Positions 12,650 through 21,769 of a stretch of 64,000 nucleotides of DNA are shown here, in pieces (position 1 is the first letter of the stretch; every line of letters begins with the position of its first letter). Made by a program: the position numbers and the translations under genes. The notes beneath the pieces were generated by a model. It did not search any database. It worked only from the letters and a program-made list of their open reading frames with translations, and was not told where the DNA came from. The stretch is from contig NC_087071.1 of the NCBI RefSeq assembly GCF_963678635.1, positions 43,573,095 through 43,637,094 on the forward strand. The letters run 5' to 3'. The DNA is from Symsagittifera roscoffensis. Lineage: Eukaryota > Xenacoelomorpha > Acoela > Convolutidae.

Positions 12650-14050
12650 GATAGTAAGCATAGTAAGCAGGTTGCTTGGTACCCTGCCCAAACAGTCAAA
12701 GTATAGTGGTTTTAGGCCGGAGCTTTTCCGTCAAACGATACGGGCTGTCTGTGAGAAAATTGTTAAATACGCTAGAAACTACGGTTTCAATCCAGCATGG
12801 AAGCAAACTTGGCTACGCTGGAACGCGGACGTTTTTAAAAGATATAGACGGTTTTTAGTTGTTGCGCATGACACCTCAAAAATTGGCAGTGTGCCGAGCT
12901 GAAATAGAAAGGTTGCTCCAATACGACATGATAGAACCCACAAAGTCACCTTGGACTTGTGAGGTTGTCACGGCTAAAAAGAAAGGGGGCAGCTAAGATT
13001 TTTTTGCTACTTTCGCTACCTGAACACGGTGATCATAAATGATGCCTACTCAATACCACGAATATACAAGATCCTTTCGATAATTGGCGACGCCAAGTTT
13101 TTTACTACACTAGATCTGGCTTCTGCCTTCTGACTGGTACCTCTGCAAAAAAGCATAGAAAAGACTGCATTCGCACATGAATTGGGGTTGTACCAGTGGA
13201 AGAGGACGCCCTTCGGCTCGCGCAACTCCGCGGCGCCCTTCCAAAGGCTGATGGCTCAAGCTTTGATCAGAGTAACGAAGAAGTGCGGAACTCATGCGAT
13301 GTGCTATGTGGATGGCGTGGTAATAGCGTCACCCACCTTGGCAGATCACATCCACAGACTCAACGAGATCTTCGACTGCATGAAAAGAACCGGCTTGAAA
13401 TGCAAACCGTCGGAATGTGAGATCCTTATGGACTCAATCAAGTACCTGGGAAGAATGGTTGAAAGGTATGGTGTGAGGCCGGATCCGGATGAGGTGGAGG
13501 CCGTGTTAACATGGAAGGCTCCAAGAATGGACACACAGCTCATGAGCATCCTGGGATTTGTCATCCACTACCGCGAGTTCATTAAAGATACGAGGATAAA
13601 GTGTAGCCTATGCAGCAACTGATTCGCAACAAAGACAAAAAGTTCGAATGGATCGAAAAAGCGCAGCAAGTTTTCGAGAATCTAACAGTTCTCCGTTCCA
13701 TTGCATATGGCAGTAAAGTGTTGAGCAACACTGAAATAAAATATGGTGCACCAAAAGCAGATATGCTCGCAGTTGTCACGCTCGTGAAAAGGACCGCGAA
13801 AACCTTGAAGCGATCCCTTTAAATTGCGCGTGGATATCAGAGTCTTATCCTTGTTGATGACGAACTCGATGGAGTGATAATGGTCGTTGGTTAGTCAGGT
13901 TGGATAGCTACCACATGAAAATCGAGCACAGGATGCGTGTCAAGCACGAAAATGATGACATCCTCAGCATGGATGCTGAGTTTTATGAAAGACTAGGCTA
14001 GAAGCAGGCCAATCAGAAGGAAATTGAGAAATTGAGGAAGGATTCTCCTT
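12650..14050 (+). mobile_element. Reverse transcriptase and RNase H region of element B
   Basis: Several classic Gypsy RT blocks are readable in order: DMIEPTKSPW, RYLNTV, FFTTLDLASAF, QWKRTPFGS.N, MCYVD and KYLGRMVERYGVRPDP, then the RNase H words IAYGSKVLS and KYGAPKADMLAVV. The chain copies the element RNA into DNA and removes the RNA strand. This copy is clearly dead, being in many pieces. Confidence 0.85.
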
Positions 14051-14336
14051 TCTGGATAAAGTGACTCATGAAGTACTTCCATTGACCAGATGGTAGGACA
14101 AGTCTGGTAATCCAAGTCCGTGACACCCTGAATTACCATTGGAAAGGGCAGCAGAAATAAAGATCTTATCCAAAAAGGAAACAATGCCCTTGGATCTGTT
14201 GCTAAGCTTGAACCTGGTCCAACAGGAACTCTCTCGATTGAACAGAAACAGCCTCTCCTTGGATAAAACGGCTGATGCAGACAATTGTTTTATGTTGGCT
14301 AGAATTAAAAAAACAATCGAATACACTTCAAAATAG

Positions 14337-14701
14337 GTATTAAAAACTTCAATGGACTCTTCAGAAGTGAAGAGTTTGATGACAGAATAATAATAAAAAA
14401 CAAAGGGATTGATCGAGCAACTCTCCTCTCCCTCGTATTGACCAATTCAGCTATCTTCTCCCAAGCAAAAACTAAGTCGCTACAAAAACACGTCAACAAT
14501 TGCAATTACATGGTTGATGAGTTTATGGTACGCAATCAACTAACCGACTCCAGTTCATTTGCTATGAATATCGATACAAATTTTGAAATGGAAAAAATTG
14601 AAAAATTAGAAAAAAAAACGTGCAAATTTTTATTGGGCGACTATTGCATCTCATTGAGGAAAACGTGTTTCCAGGGTTGGTGCTCTGACCTTGTATTTTA
14701 A
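14337..14701 (+). CDS. Unrecognised exon, left-arm copy, open throughout
   Basis: A 121-codon frame runs without a stop from a possible acceptor (AAAATAG) at 14,336 to TAA at 14,701. It begins GIKNFNGLFRSEEFDDR and ends CFQGWCSDLVF. There is no ATG near the start, so it reads as a last exon. The C-terminal third has a Glu/Lys helix (MEKIEKLEKKTCKF) and four cysteines (KTCKF, DYCISL, TCFQGWC). I do not recognise the family. The right-arm copy is disrupted upstream but keeps the same C-terminal frame with R/H, A/S, D/E and G/S exchanges. It may be an exon of a gene otherwise lost at the palindrome edge. Confidence 0.4.
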
Positions 14702-14759
14702 TACAAAAAAAATCTCCTCAGCACCCTACTAGTGCCTGAGTTTTATTGATTTTGTTTTC

Positions 14760-16810
14760 CCTCTGAATGTTACTTTTGAGCTTTGATATTGTAAAATTTG
14801 GCGTGCTATCTTCGTCGGAGAATTTTATTCATGTTTTCATATCAATCAAACTAGTTTCAGAAGGTTATCAACATGTCTCAAGTAACTATTGAGCTGCCCC
14901 TCCCACCTCCCCCGCACGAGAATAATGGGGCGACTGCTCAATTGACGCAATCAATTTTTTTTCCAGTTGTTTGCAAACATTTTATTTTGAAGTATGCATT
15001 GAGTTTTCAAGAGTCATGAGTTTTTTTCAAGAAGTTTTTGTGAGCCAACCATCAAAGTGCGCTTATGTTTTCTAATACCTGTTACGCTAAGCGCGCACTG
15101 AAAAAAAAAGAATTTCTGCTACATTAAAATTATAAGCATACTTCAATAAAACTCTAATTGTGCTTCAAATATACTTGAAAAATGCAAAATAATGAAAACT
15201 AATAATGCATGAAAAATAAAATTGCAGAACCGAGTATTAGATCTGAAATAACAATGAAAAACAAGTTTTCAGATCTGGATATGTATCTGAGTAAACCCTT
15301 TACGTAAAAAACTCCAGCGATATTTTAATACTGCAGAAACCATTTCAGATCTGAAAATTAGATCTGAGAAATATTTTTTCAGGATCTGAAATAGTAAAAT
15401 TACTAGTGTGAGCGCTTAACACATTAATCAAATAACGTCCAGATTTTTTTCATTGCTGATTAAACAGTAAAGTATTCTCCTTTTCGGCAATCAGACTAGA
15501 CTCATGTTTAGATTTTTCACGAGACAAAAAAAGTTATTTTCGGAAAAACCTCTGCTGCATGTGTCAAAAACAAGGCACTCCTGGCTGAGTTGCAACATGG
15601 TTTGTGAACCTATGCTGTTAAAAAACTTCCACAATGAAAAACTCGGAAGACTGCTAAGCTGGCATTAAAATGACGAAAATTTAGGGAAACCCTCAGAGAA
15701 AATTTAACGACTTTAGAACTGAAATCGCAGTCAGATTTTTCAAAGAACTCGATGATAGAACTTTGAATCAATGACAGATACTCAGTTGAAAATTATGTAA
15801 ATGAAAAATAGACAAAAAAAATTTGCAAAGGATTTTGTTCAAATTATCACAAACTTATTATAAACAAATCAGTCAAACACCAAATAAGCCATTTTACAGA
15901 AAACATCGCGAAATTTTTTTCGTGAGCTCAAATTTTGCCATTTTGAAAAATGATTTTAATCAACAAAATTTTTTTAAAAAATGCTAAAAAATAAAACTCG
16001 ATCATTATTGCTGTTTTTGCAAATTATAGGGCGCTGCATTAAAAACAAAAAAAATCTGAATTAATTAGAGCCTAAAACGGGCAACTTTTTAAGAAGATCA
16101 ATTTTTAATAAGGGAATGTCAACAATTATAATCAATTCTTTTTTTACGGTTGTTTTTCAAACTTTTGGTCAACAGTTAGTTTGGCTAAAAGGAAAATTTA
16201 CTTAATGTTTCAAATTTTTTGAAAAAAAGGAAAGTTTTAAATTTTTTCTTCGAACTTTTTGAAAATAATTTTTTGCTTTCGTCTCTGAAAATAATTAAAC
16301 AGTTATTTTTAGTATTTTAATTGCTTATGTGATATCAAAATTGAAAAATCAGAGTCCATGATACGCAATGTTGGAGAAATTTTTGATTTAAAAAAAAACA
16401 TGGCCCCAAAGTTTTCCCCTTTTTATTTAGCGGTAAGGATTAAAGCTACAATTTTTTTAGAATACTAATTGTTTTTGCTTCAAAAGCTGAAAGCTCAAAA
16501 TTGCAAGAATTTTTCAGAACAAATTACATATGAAAAAATCTTTCCGAAAAAAACTTAATGCTAAATAAATATTCAAATATTCAATTAGGAATCTCATAGA
16601 AAGGAGAAATTTTTTTGCTTTTGCAACTGCAACTTTTCAAGTTCTTGCTTTCAAATTTGCATGCTTCATACGCTTAGTATATCAGATTTTGGCCAAAAAG
16701 TGCATGCTAATCGTATTTTATAAGTGGAGCAGATTTTTTTTCTGTATTCAAATAGCTTCAACAACCTTTAAATAGCTTTAATGTATAATTGAATATTTTG
16801 ATTTGAGTCT
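14760..16810. other. AT-rich non-coding part of left arm
   Basis: Mostly poly-A/poly-T-rich sequence with no frame conserved between the two arms. One short open frame (from MFRFFTRQKKLF at 15,507) is mirrored at 35,378-35,617, but the two copies differ by an indel of about 22 bp, so coding is not supported. The mirror is about 34,340-36,370. The palindrome-word cluster inside it is listed separately. Confidence 0.6.
15238..15395. repeat. Cluster of TTTCAGATCTGAAA-like palindromic words (left arm)
   Basis: Six copies or near-copies of AGATCTGA lie within about 160 bp, starting near 15,239, 15,270, 15,287, 15,346, 15,360 and 15,382. The fullest is the perfect palindrome TTTCAGATCTGAAA. The mirror cluster lies at about 35,728-35,895. 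No element ends or coding frame go with it. Confidence 0.75.
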
Positions 16811-16818
16811 CTAGATAT

Positions 16819-17115
16819 CATTACGAGGACAAACTGTGAACTGGATTCCAGAGACAAGTGTATATATATGTTCCAAAATGTAAGTGGATTCCACAAACAA
16901 AATTTCAGTGGATTCCGCATACATATACCTGTAACGTAAATTTTATCGGCACATTTGTATGGTTGCGGGTTCCGCAACAAGCAAATAAAGCTAGTTGTTC
17001 TGGATTCCGCACGTGTAAGTGGGTTCCGCAAAAAGTGAGTGGAATCCGCAATTATAAGTGGAATCCGCAAAATTTGTATGCGTTTTTGAAATGTAATTGG
17101 ATTCCGCATTTTAGT
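16819..17115 (+). mobile_element. Small inverted-repeat transposon fragment, left arm
   Basis: It starts with the terminal word CATTACGAGGACAAACTGTG at 16,819, shared with copies at 38,173, 43,366 and 57,610. The body contains nine GGATTCC/GGGTTCC/GGAATCC words, mostly followed by GCA or ACA, spaced about 20-40 bp. The far terminal repeat is missing, so this is a one-ended copy. No protein is encoded; it would depend on a transposase made elsewhere. Confidence 0.7.
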
Positions 17116-17334
17116 TTATTACTGAACTTGCATATGAACAATTAAAAGCTAGAGGTGGAATTTTTGATTTATTTTCTATAGGAAAGCGCAATTTGGACGC
17201 AAAAGGACTTATCCATTTGTCAGCGGAATCCACAAACCAATCTTAAAACATTGGTCAACTATGCGGATGTCAAATCTTTCATTTTGGTTTGAATAGGGTT
17301 TCAAGTAGCAGTTCAGGTTTTGAAGTGACAATTC

Positions 17335-17540
17335 TTTTTTGAAATGAGGGCAGTTAAGTCACTCGTCAGTATTTGAGATGAGATGTTCAGTTATGCATGA
17401 GAAATCATCATCAGTATTTGAGATGTGATGATTCAGTTTGGAATGGCAGCTAAGTCACTCATCAGTATTTGAGATGGGATGGTTCAGTTGGTTCAGAGAT
17501 TATCATCGCACTCATCAGCACTTGAGACGAGATACAGGAC
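17335..17540. repeat. Minisatellite, about 50-bp period (left arm)
   Basis: Four degenerate units share CACTCATCAGTATTTGAGAT followed by GNGATGNTTCAG. The CAGTATTTGAGATG word starts near 17,367, 17,413 and 17,464, with a variant (CAGCACTTGAGACG) near 17,517. Non-coding. Confidence 0.8.
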
Positions 17541-17689
17541 GGTCGATTGTGTTTTTTGAAAACTGAACTGAAATGTCCTCTGAAAACTGGAATAAAAACC
17601 CTCGTTCAATTAAAACTGAAAACAAAAACTTATACAAGCGGTAACTAAAAAATACAAAACGAAAAGTAAAATATTGTTTTTAAATTTTG

Positions 17690-19245
17690 TTGAGTCAATT
17701 TTTCAGTTTTTTCTGAATCCTTTTCCTCGAAATCTCTTGTTTCGACAAAGCGTCTGTGTTGTCTTAATGGGTCCTTATGGTATTCCTAGTCTGGTGTGTT
17801 TGTTGAAGTATTTGTCTTCCCGGTTGTTTTGGCTGTTTCTGAATCTTTTCCCTCGAAAACTCCTCCTTCAACAAAGCCTCTTTGTTGTCTTAATGGCTCA
17901 TTATGGTATTCGTAGTCTGGTGTGTTTGCTGAATTTTCCTCCAGATCAAGTTTGCGTTTACCTCTCTTTTTCAGTTTTTTCTGAATCCTTTTCCTCGAAA
18001 TCTCTTGTTTCGACAAAGCCTCTGTGTTGTCTTAATGGTTCACTATGGTATTCGTAGTCTGGTGTGTTTGTTGAAGTATTTGTCTTCCCGGTAGTTTTGG
18101 CTGTTTCTGAATCTTTTCCCACGAAAACTCCTCGAAAGTCAAATTAATTTTCCCTTTCCACAACTTTGTACTCGATTCGTTAGACGTGTTTGGATTCTGA
18201 TGTTTGAGCGTATTTAAAATAAAAAGTTTCACAGAGTCAAGTGAAGTATCTTTATCCGAAAAACGAAGTGTATTATTTACAAACATCAGAATCGAAAGCA
18301 AATTAATTATTTCGTCAGCTGAAGAGTGCGAAGAATAACAGCACCGAATGGTTCTCTCAGGCACTGCTTTAACCAATCTCTCAGACCTTATCTCGTTTTT
18401 AGTGAAGAACAATGCAGTTGGAATGATTGTTACAAGGCTGAGATGACTTGACAAGGCAGTTTTCAGTTCGCAGACGCAGACGACGGCTTGCAGAAATGGA
18501 GGTTGGTACTTTCGCCATCTAAGGTGAGCCATTTTGTATTGACGGAAAAAATTTGTACAGTTGATACCGACAAATGAAACGTGAACTTTAGTGTTGAATC
18601 TAAGTGCCCGCTTCATCAAAAACTCATAACCGTAGCAAGTTTTGTTACAAAAATGGACCACATTTTTTTGAAATGCACAGAGCCATGCGGACACGGCTTG
18701 GAAGATGGCTGAAAGACAGCTCTCCCTACAACTTATGAAATTGGAATCTGTTTTGCATGACGTTTTGTCTATGTAAATATTATAAAAAAAAGAACACCAG
18801 CTTCTTGTAAATCGTCGAAAAGATGCTTGATTCGCTTCGTATGTCCAACTTGCCATCTGAAATAGTCAGTAAAAAGAACAGATTTTTCTTTGGAAACAAG
18901 TAGGATGATTACTGAACCTGGGCAGTGACCTGCAGGAATAAGAGTGACAGTTAGGGTATGAGTTTTGTCCCCTCCCAATGAAGACTTCAATGTTGTCTCA
19001 TTATCTGAATCCAGAGGTACTATATATGGAGTTAAATGAACATAAAGCGGCAATTCACTCAACAAAGCAGTCAAAACTTTATGACAAAAAATTTTCAAAT
19101 TATAGTGTTTTAACCTTTCGAAGAGCTCAGACTTATTAAGGCCCACCATGTGATCTGTATGACCCGTAGACTTGAGGTTGTCACAATTGAATCGATCAAT
19201 TGAAACCCCTGGAAATTCTGATACTGGACCGGCAAATTCTGACAT
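17690..19245 (-). pseudogene. DCLRE1C-like: Artemis/DCLRE1C-like nuclease, left-arm copy, decayed
   Basis: Artemis is a nuclear metallo-beta-lactamase/beta-CASP nuclease that opens hairpins and trims DNA ends in non-homologous end joining. The start is placed at ATG 19,245 (MSEFAGPVSEF). FPGVSIDRFNCDNL, HTDHMVGL, LYVHLTPYIVPLDSD, TVTLIPAGHCPGSV and LFTDYFRW match the Artemis N-terminal domain. CLSAIFQAVSAWL, TCYGYEFLM and RCCYSSHSSADEIINLLS match the beta-CASP part. The HxHxDH metal motif has lost its first His through an apparent in-frame loss of about six codons (STGHTDH), and the GDFR aspartate is replaced (DYFR). A frameshift near 18,780 and stops near 18,030 break the frame. The tail is a 268-bp tandem repeat. 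A coding relic rather than a working gene, unless splicing rescues it. Confidence 0.82.
17755..18160 (-). repeat. 268-bp tandem repeat in the Artemis tail (left arm)
   Basis: The word GTCTTAATGG followed by a GTATTC-type block occurs at 17,761 and 18,029, exactly 268 bp apart, with a related unit between. The translated unit is rich in Arg/Lys/Glu/Thr (SETAKTTGK, TPDYEYHNEP). 268 is not a multiple of three, so the repeat changes reading frame. The mirror is 33,025-33,460. Confidence 0.85.
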
Positions 19246-19864
19246 AAATTTAGAAGGGAAAAAAGATATGGACAGTGAGTTAACAAAAAGAGTTTTGACG
19301 ATAAATTTTCCACAGTTTTTAAGAAAGGAGAGGACCACCACAGTTTGATTGTCATGAGCCCGTTTTGAGTGTAAGCATCTATCCTCGGTAAATTTTATAC
19401 AGTCAAAATTTTTGTCATTTAGGCGCATAATTAAAATTACACGATTGGATCCGAAAAACAAAAAAAATAGCTTCAGTAGAGCCAATTTTCTCAAGCCAAA
19501 AAGAAAAACTTGGGAATTTTATTTCCATATATAAATTTATCTTGTTTAAACTACTTTCTAGCACCAGATGAGACAATAGAGATAACTATGAGGCAGATAA
19601 CTATGAGGCGAACTGATAACTAAATCTACAGTTTCACAAGAGAGAAACAAAGAGACGTAGATTGACTGTGACGGCTTTTGATTTGTGTGGCATGAAGGCG
19701 ATGACTGTGACGGCTTTTGATTTGAGTGGCATGTAGGCGATTTGCAATTTGAGTCAGCACCACATAGTTTTTCACTAAAAATAGTTTTCTAATAAAAACC
19801 TAAAGTAATTTGGTAAAAATAATTTCTAAAATAATTTCTAAAGTCATAAAGTAATTTGGTAAAA

Positions 19865-20092
19865 TTAGTTAGAGATTCTGAAGTTAAGATGGCCGATGAC
19901 TGGCTTTTTGAGCGCACAGCAAGCGGCTAACCTTGGTCGTGGCTGGTTTGCGAGCGAAGTTTTTTTATTCTTGTCTCGTTTTCTAAGCATCATTGCAAAT
20001 ACTGCATTGGAGACTGCGAGAAAAATAGCTGGCGTCGCAAATAGAACAATCGGTGGGGTAACTAAGGCGATTGTATGCACTAAAAAAATCAA
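19865..20092 (-). CDS. Small exon with one membrane segment, left-arm copy
   Basis: The open frame is read on the minus strand from an acceptor-like TTTTTTAG. It begins HTIALVTPPIVLFATPAIF and continues LAVSNAVFAMMLRKRDKNKK, i.e. one hydrophobic stretch of about 25 residues followed by a basic cluster, then LAACCALKKP. The frame is kept in both arms with only four or five changes (P/L, D/N). It follows the repeated mini-exon block and may be the last exon of the RING/acidic gene upstream. Family not recognised. Confidence 0.4.
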   Translation of the reverse strand: MIFLVHTIALVTPPIVLFATPAIFLAVSNAVFAMMLRKRDKNKKTSLANQPRPRLAACCALKKPVIGHLNFRISN

Positions 20093-20099
20093 TTTTCCA

Positions 20100-20510
20100 A
20101 TAAACTAGTCATAAAATATTTTTGTAACAGGTTTTGAGATTTGAGACTTTGAAACTGACTTTTAATCTGATATGGTGAGCGATAAGCCTCTGTGCTGGTT
20201 GAAGAGGCATATACTGAGGGGCATGTAGTTTTAGTGGTTTGTAGGGGTGGCATGGGCATGTTGAGTGACGGCTATAAAACTGTTTTCTAATAAACTAATC
20301 ATAAATTGGTTTAGTAATATATTTGAGATTTGAGCTTAAGAAACTTACTGATAATCCGACTCTGGATGATACTGACTGCAAATTGATGATAATGACCGTG
20401 GATGGTTTGCAGTACCGCATGGGGCATGTTGAGTGAGGGCTAAAAACTTTTTCATTAAAAACTAGTCAAAAACGGTTTTAGTAATATTTTGAGAATTTGA
20501 ACCTTCACGA
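20100..20510 (-). repeat. Diverged intron/mini-exon-like direct repeats (left arm)
   Basis: Mirror of 30,650-31,080. The word TATGACTAGTTTATTRGAAAA (20-base core shared), followed by TTTTAG and CACTCAACATGCCC, recurs with about 160-190-bp spacing. Each unit looks like the end of an intron followed by a short exon with Pro/Thr-rich translation (SLNMPMPPLQTTK). Confidence 0.6.
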
Positions 20511-20908
20511 TGAGGGTACGACCCCAGGCTGGGACGACCCAGCAGTTCTGGCGCGTCCTTGGCCCCGATCCCGGCCTGGCAGGTTTGCAGTCGCGGTGAC
20601 TGACGTCGCTGCTCGTCCGCGACTGCACCCCCGCCCGATTGCCCAATAGTAGGGCATGTCGTCGTCACTCGAGTAGACCTCCGAGACCACAGCGTGCCCG
20701 CGACCGCGACCCCGCACGTAGGAGAACGCAAGAGCGTCCAAGGCAGTGCTCTCCTCCTCGTCACTGCCCGAGAGCAGTTCAAAGTCGGAGACACTCATCA
20801 GTTGCTCCGGTTCCGACTCCGAGTCGGAGTCACGGTAGGGCACCACTGACTCGACTTCGATCTGGTCTCCTCCCTCATCATCATCATCCCCGGCATTTGT
20901 ATCCTCAT
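20505..20908 (-). CDS. Acidic and Arg/Gly-rich exon, left-arm copy
   Basis: A GC-rich exon on the minus strand with a good acceptor (TTATTTCCTCAG ending at 20,909). The frame begins DEDTNAGDDDDEGGDQIEV and continues with SDSESEPEQL, GSDEEESTALDALAFSYV, then RGRGRGH and GRDRGQGRAR. The acidic run followed by an RG-rich part suggests a nucleic-acid or histone-binding low-complexity tail; this is inference only. It follows the RING exon on the same strand with an intron of about 170 bp, but the codon phase left by the RING exon does not join this frame. Confidence 0.5.
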
Positions 20909-21082
20909 CTGAGGAAATAAATAAAGGTAAAACATGATCGATATGGAGGAGGGGGTGGATGTTCTTTTGTCGTTTACACTGGGAAGGTTCAAGTTAGAGA
21001 ACAAAGATGGAAAGAAGAGGTTGTTCGCGTGTCACCAGGCTCAGCTAGTTTAACAATAAACAAGGTCAAAAGTAAAAGTTAC

Positions 21083-21275
21083 CCGAGAATCCACGAACAG
21101 AAAGGCGGCAAGTCCCGCCGACAGAAGCGGCACCTCGGCTCAGGTTCCTTCTAGATCTTCATCCAGCATCTGAAGCACAACTTGTGTGGAACGTCGCCAC
21201 TGTGAATCTTTTAGAGCTACCGTCCATTGTCGCAGCATAGAGGGCAATTTTCGGATTCTTCATTCATCATGTTTT
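21083..21275 (-). pseudogene. RING-finger exon, left-arm copy
   Basis: RING fingers bind two zinc ions and recruit E2 enzymes for ubiquitin transfer. A 193-bp exon with acceptor (AAATTCAG) and donor (GGTAACT) starts with tandem ATGs. It reads MMNEESENCPLC, IHSGDVPHKLCFRCW, EPEPRC and CRRDLPP, giving the spacing C-x2-C ... H-x5-H-x2-C-x2-C ... C-x2-C. In-frame TAG codons follow NGR and WMKI. Both are also in the right arm, so they predate the duplication. The left copy has one extra stop (after L). It cannot be translated through as written. Confidence 0.65.
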
Positions 21276-21769
21276 CTGAATTTCAAAGATTTAGTTAGTT
21301 ACTCAGACTGCATTCTAAAAATTAGAATCATAATTCAATTTATAGATAAAAACTGTTTTTAAAATATCACTAAATGAATCTGTGGTCACTAAATTATCGA
21401 TTAATGGAAACTGTCCAGATTTTATTTTTAAATTAGCATTCAGGCCCTTTTGACTGATATTTGGGCAGGCAATGCCCAACTAGCAATTCTCCGCTTGACC
21501 CATGATGGTGTTGGAAGAGAATGTTCATCTCTTTTTATTCGCCAGCATTTCATGAGTAGTTGGCTTAAAAAACAAATTTAAGCATTTCAGTAAACGGGAT
21601 GAAGAAAATCAATTTTGGAATCAATTGAGTATTTCAGTATTTCAATATTTCTTACGCGATTAAACTGGGTGAAGTTTTTGGGATACCGAAGTAATTATTT
21701 CAGTTTTTGGGATGAAAATTGGCCAGAAGTACTGACGTAAATTATTCTGGCCAGGTGGTTATCTGATAC

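Larger units (their letters stand above)
9943..14291 (+). mobile_element. Old Gypsy-like element B fragment
   Basis: Heavily broken remains of a second Ty3/Gypsy-like element on the plus strand, with ten or more breaks. From 5' to 3' it shows a gag-like region (about 9,950-11,500), an aspartic protease (about 12,050-12,590), a reverse transcriptase (about 12,650-13,600), an RNase H (about 13,610-14,050) and a short piece of the linker toward integrase (to 14,291). No flanking LTRs of its own are evident. Its 5' edge abuts the LTR of element A and its 3' edge ends exactly where the left palindrome arm begins. The number of breaks suggests considerable age. Confidence 0.85.

Noticed and set aside
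20639-20920. Arg/Pro/Ser-rich plus-strand frame
   Set aside because: It is the complement of the acidic/RG-rich exon, created by its GC-rich sequence.
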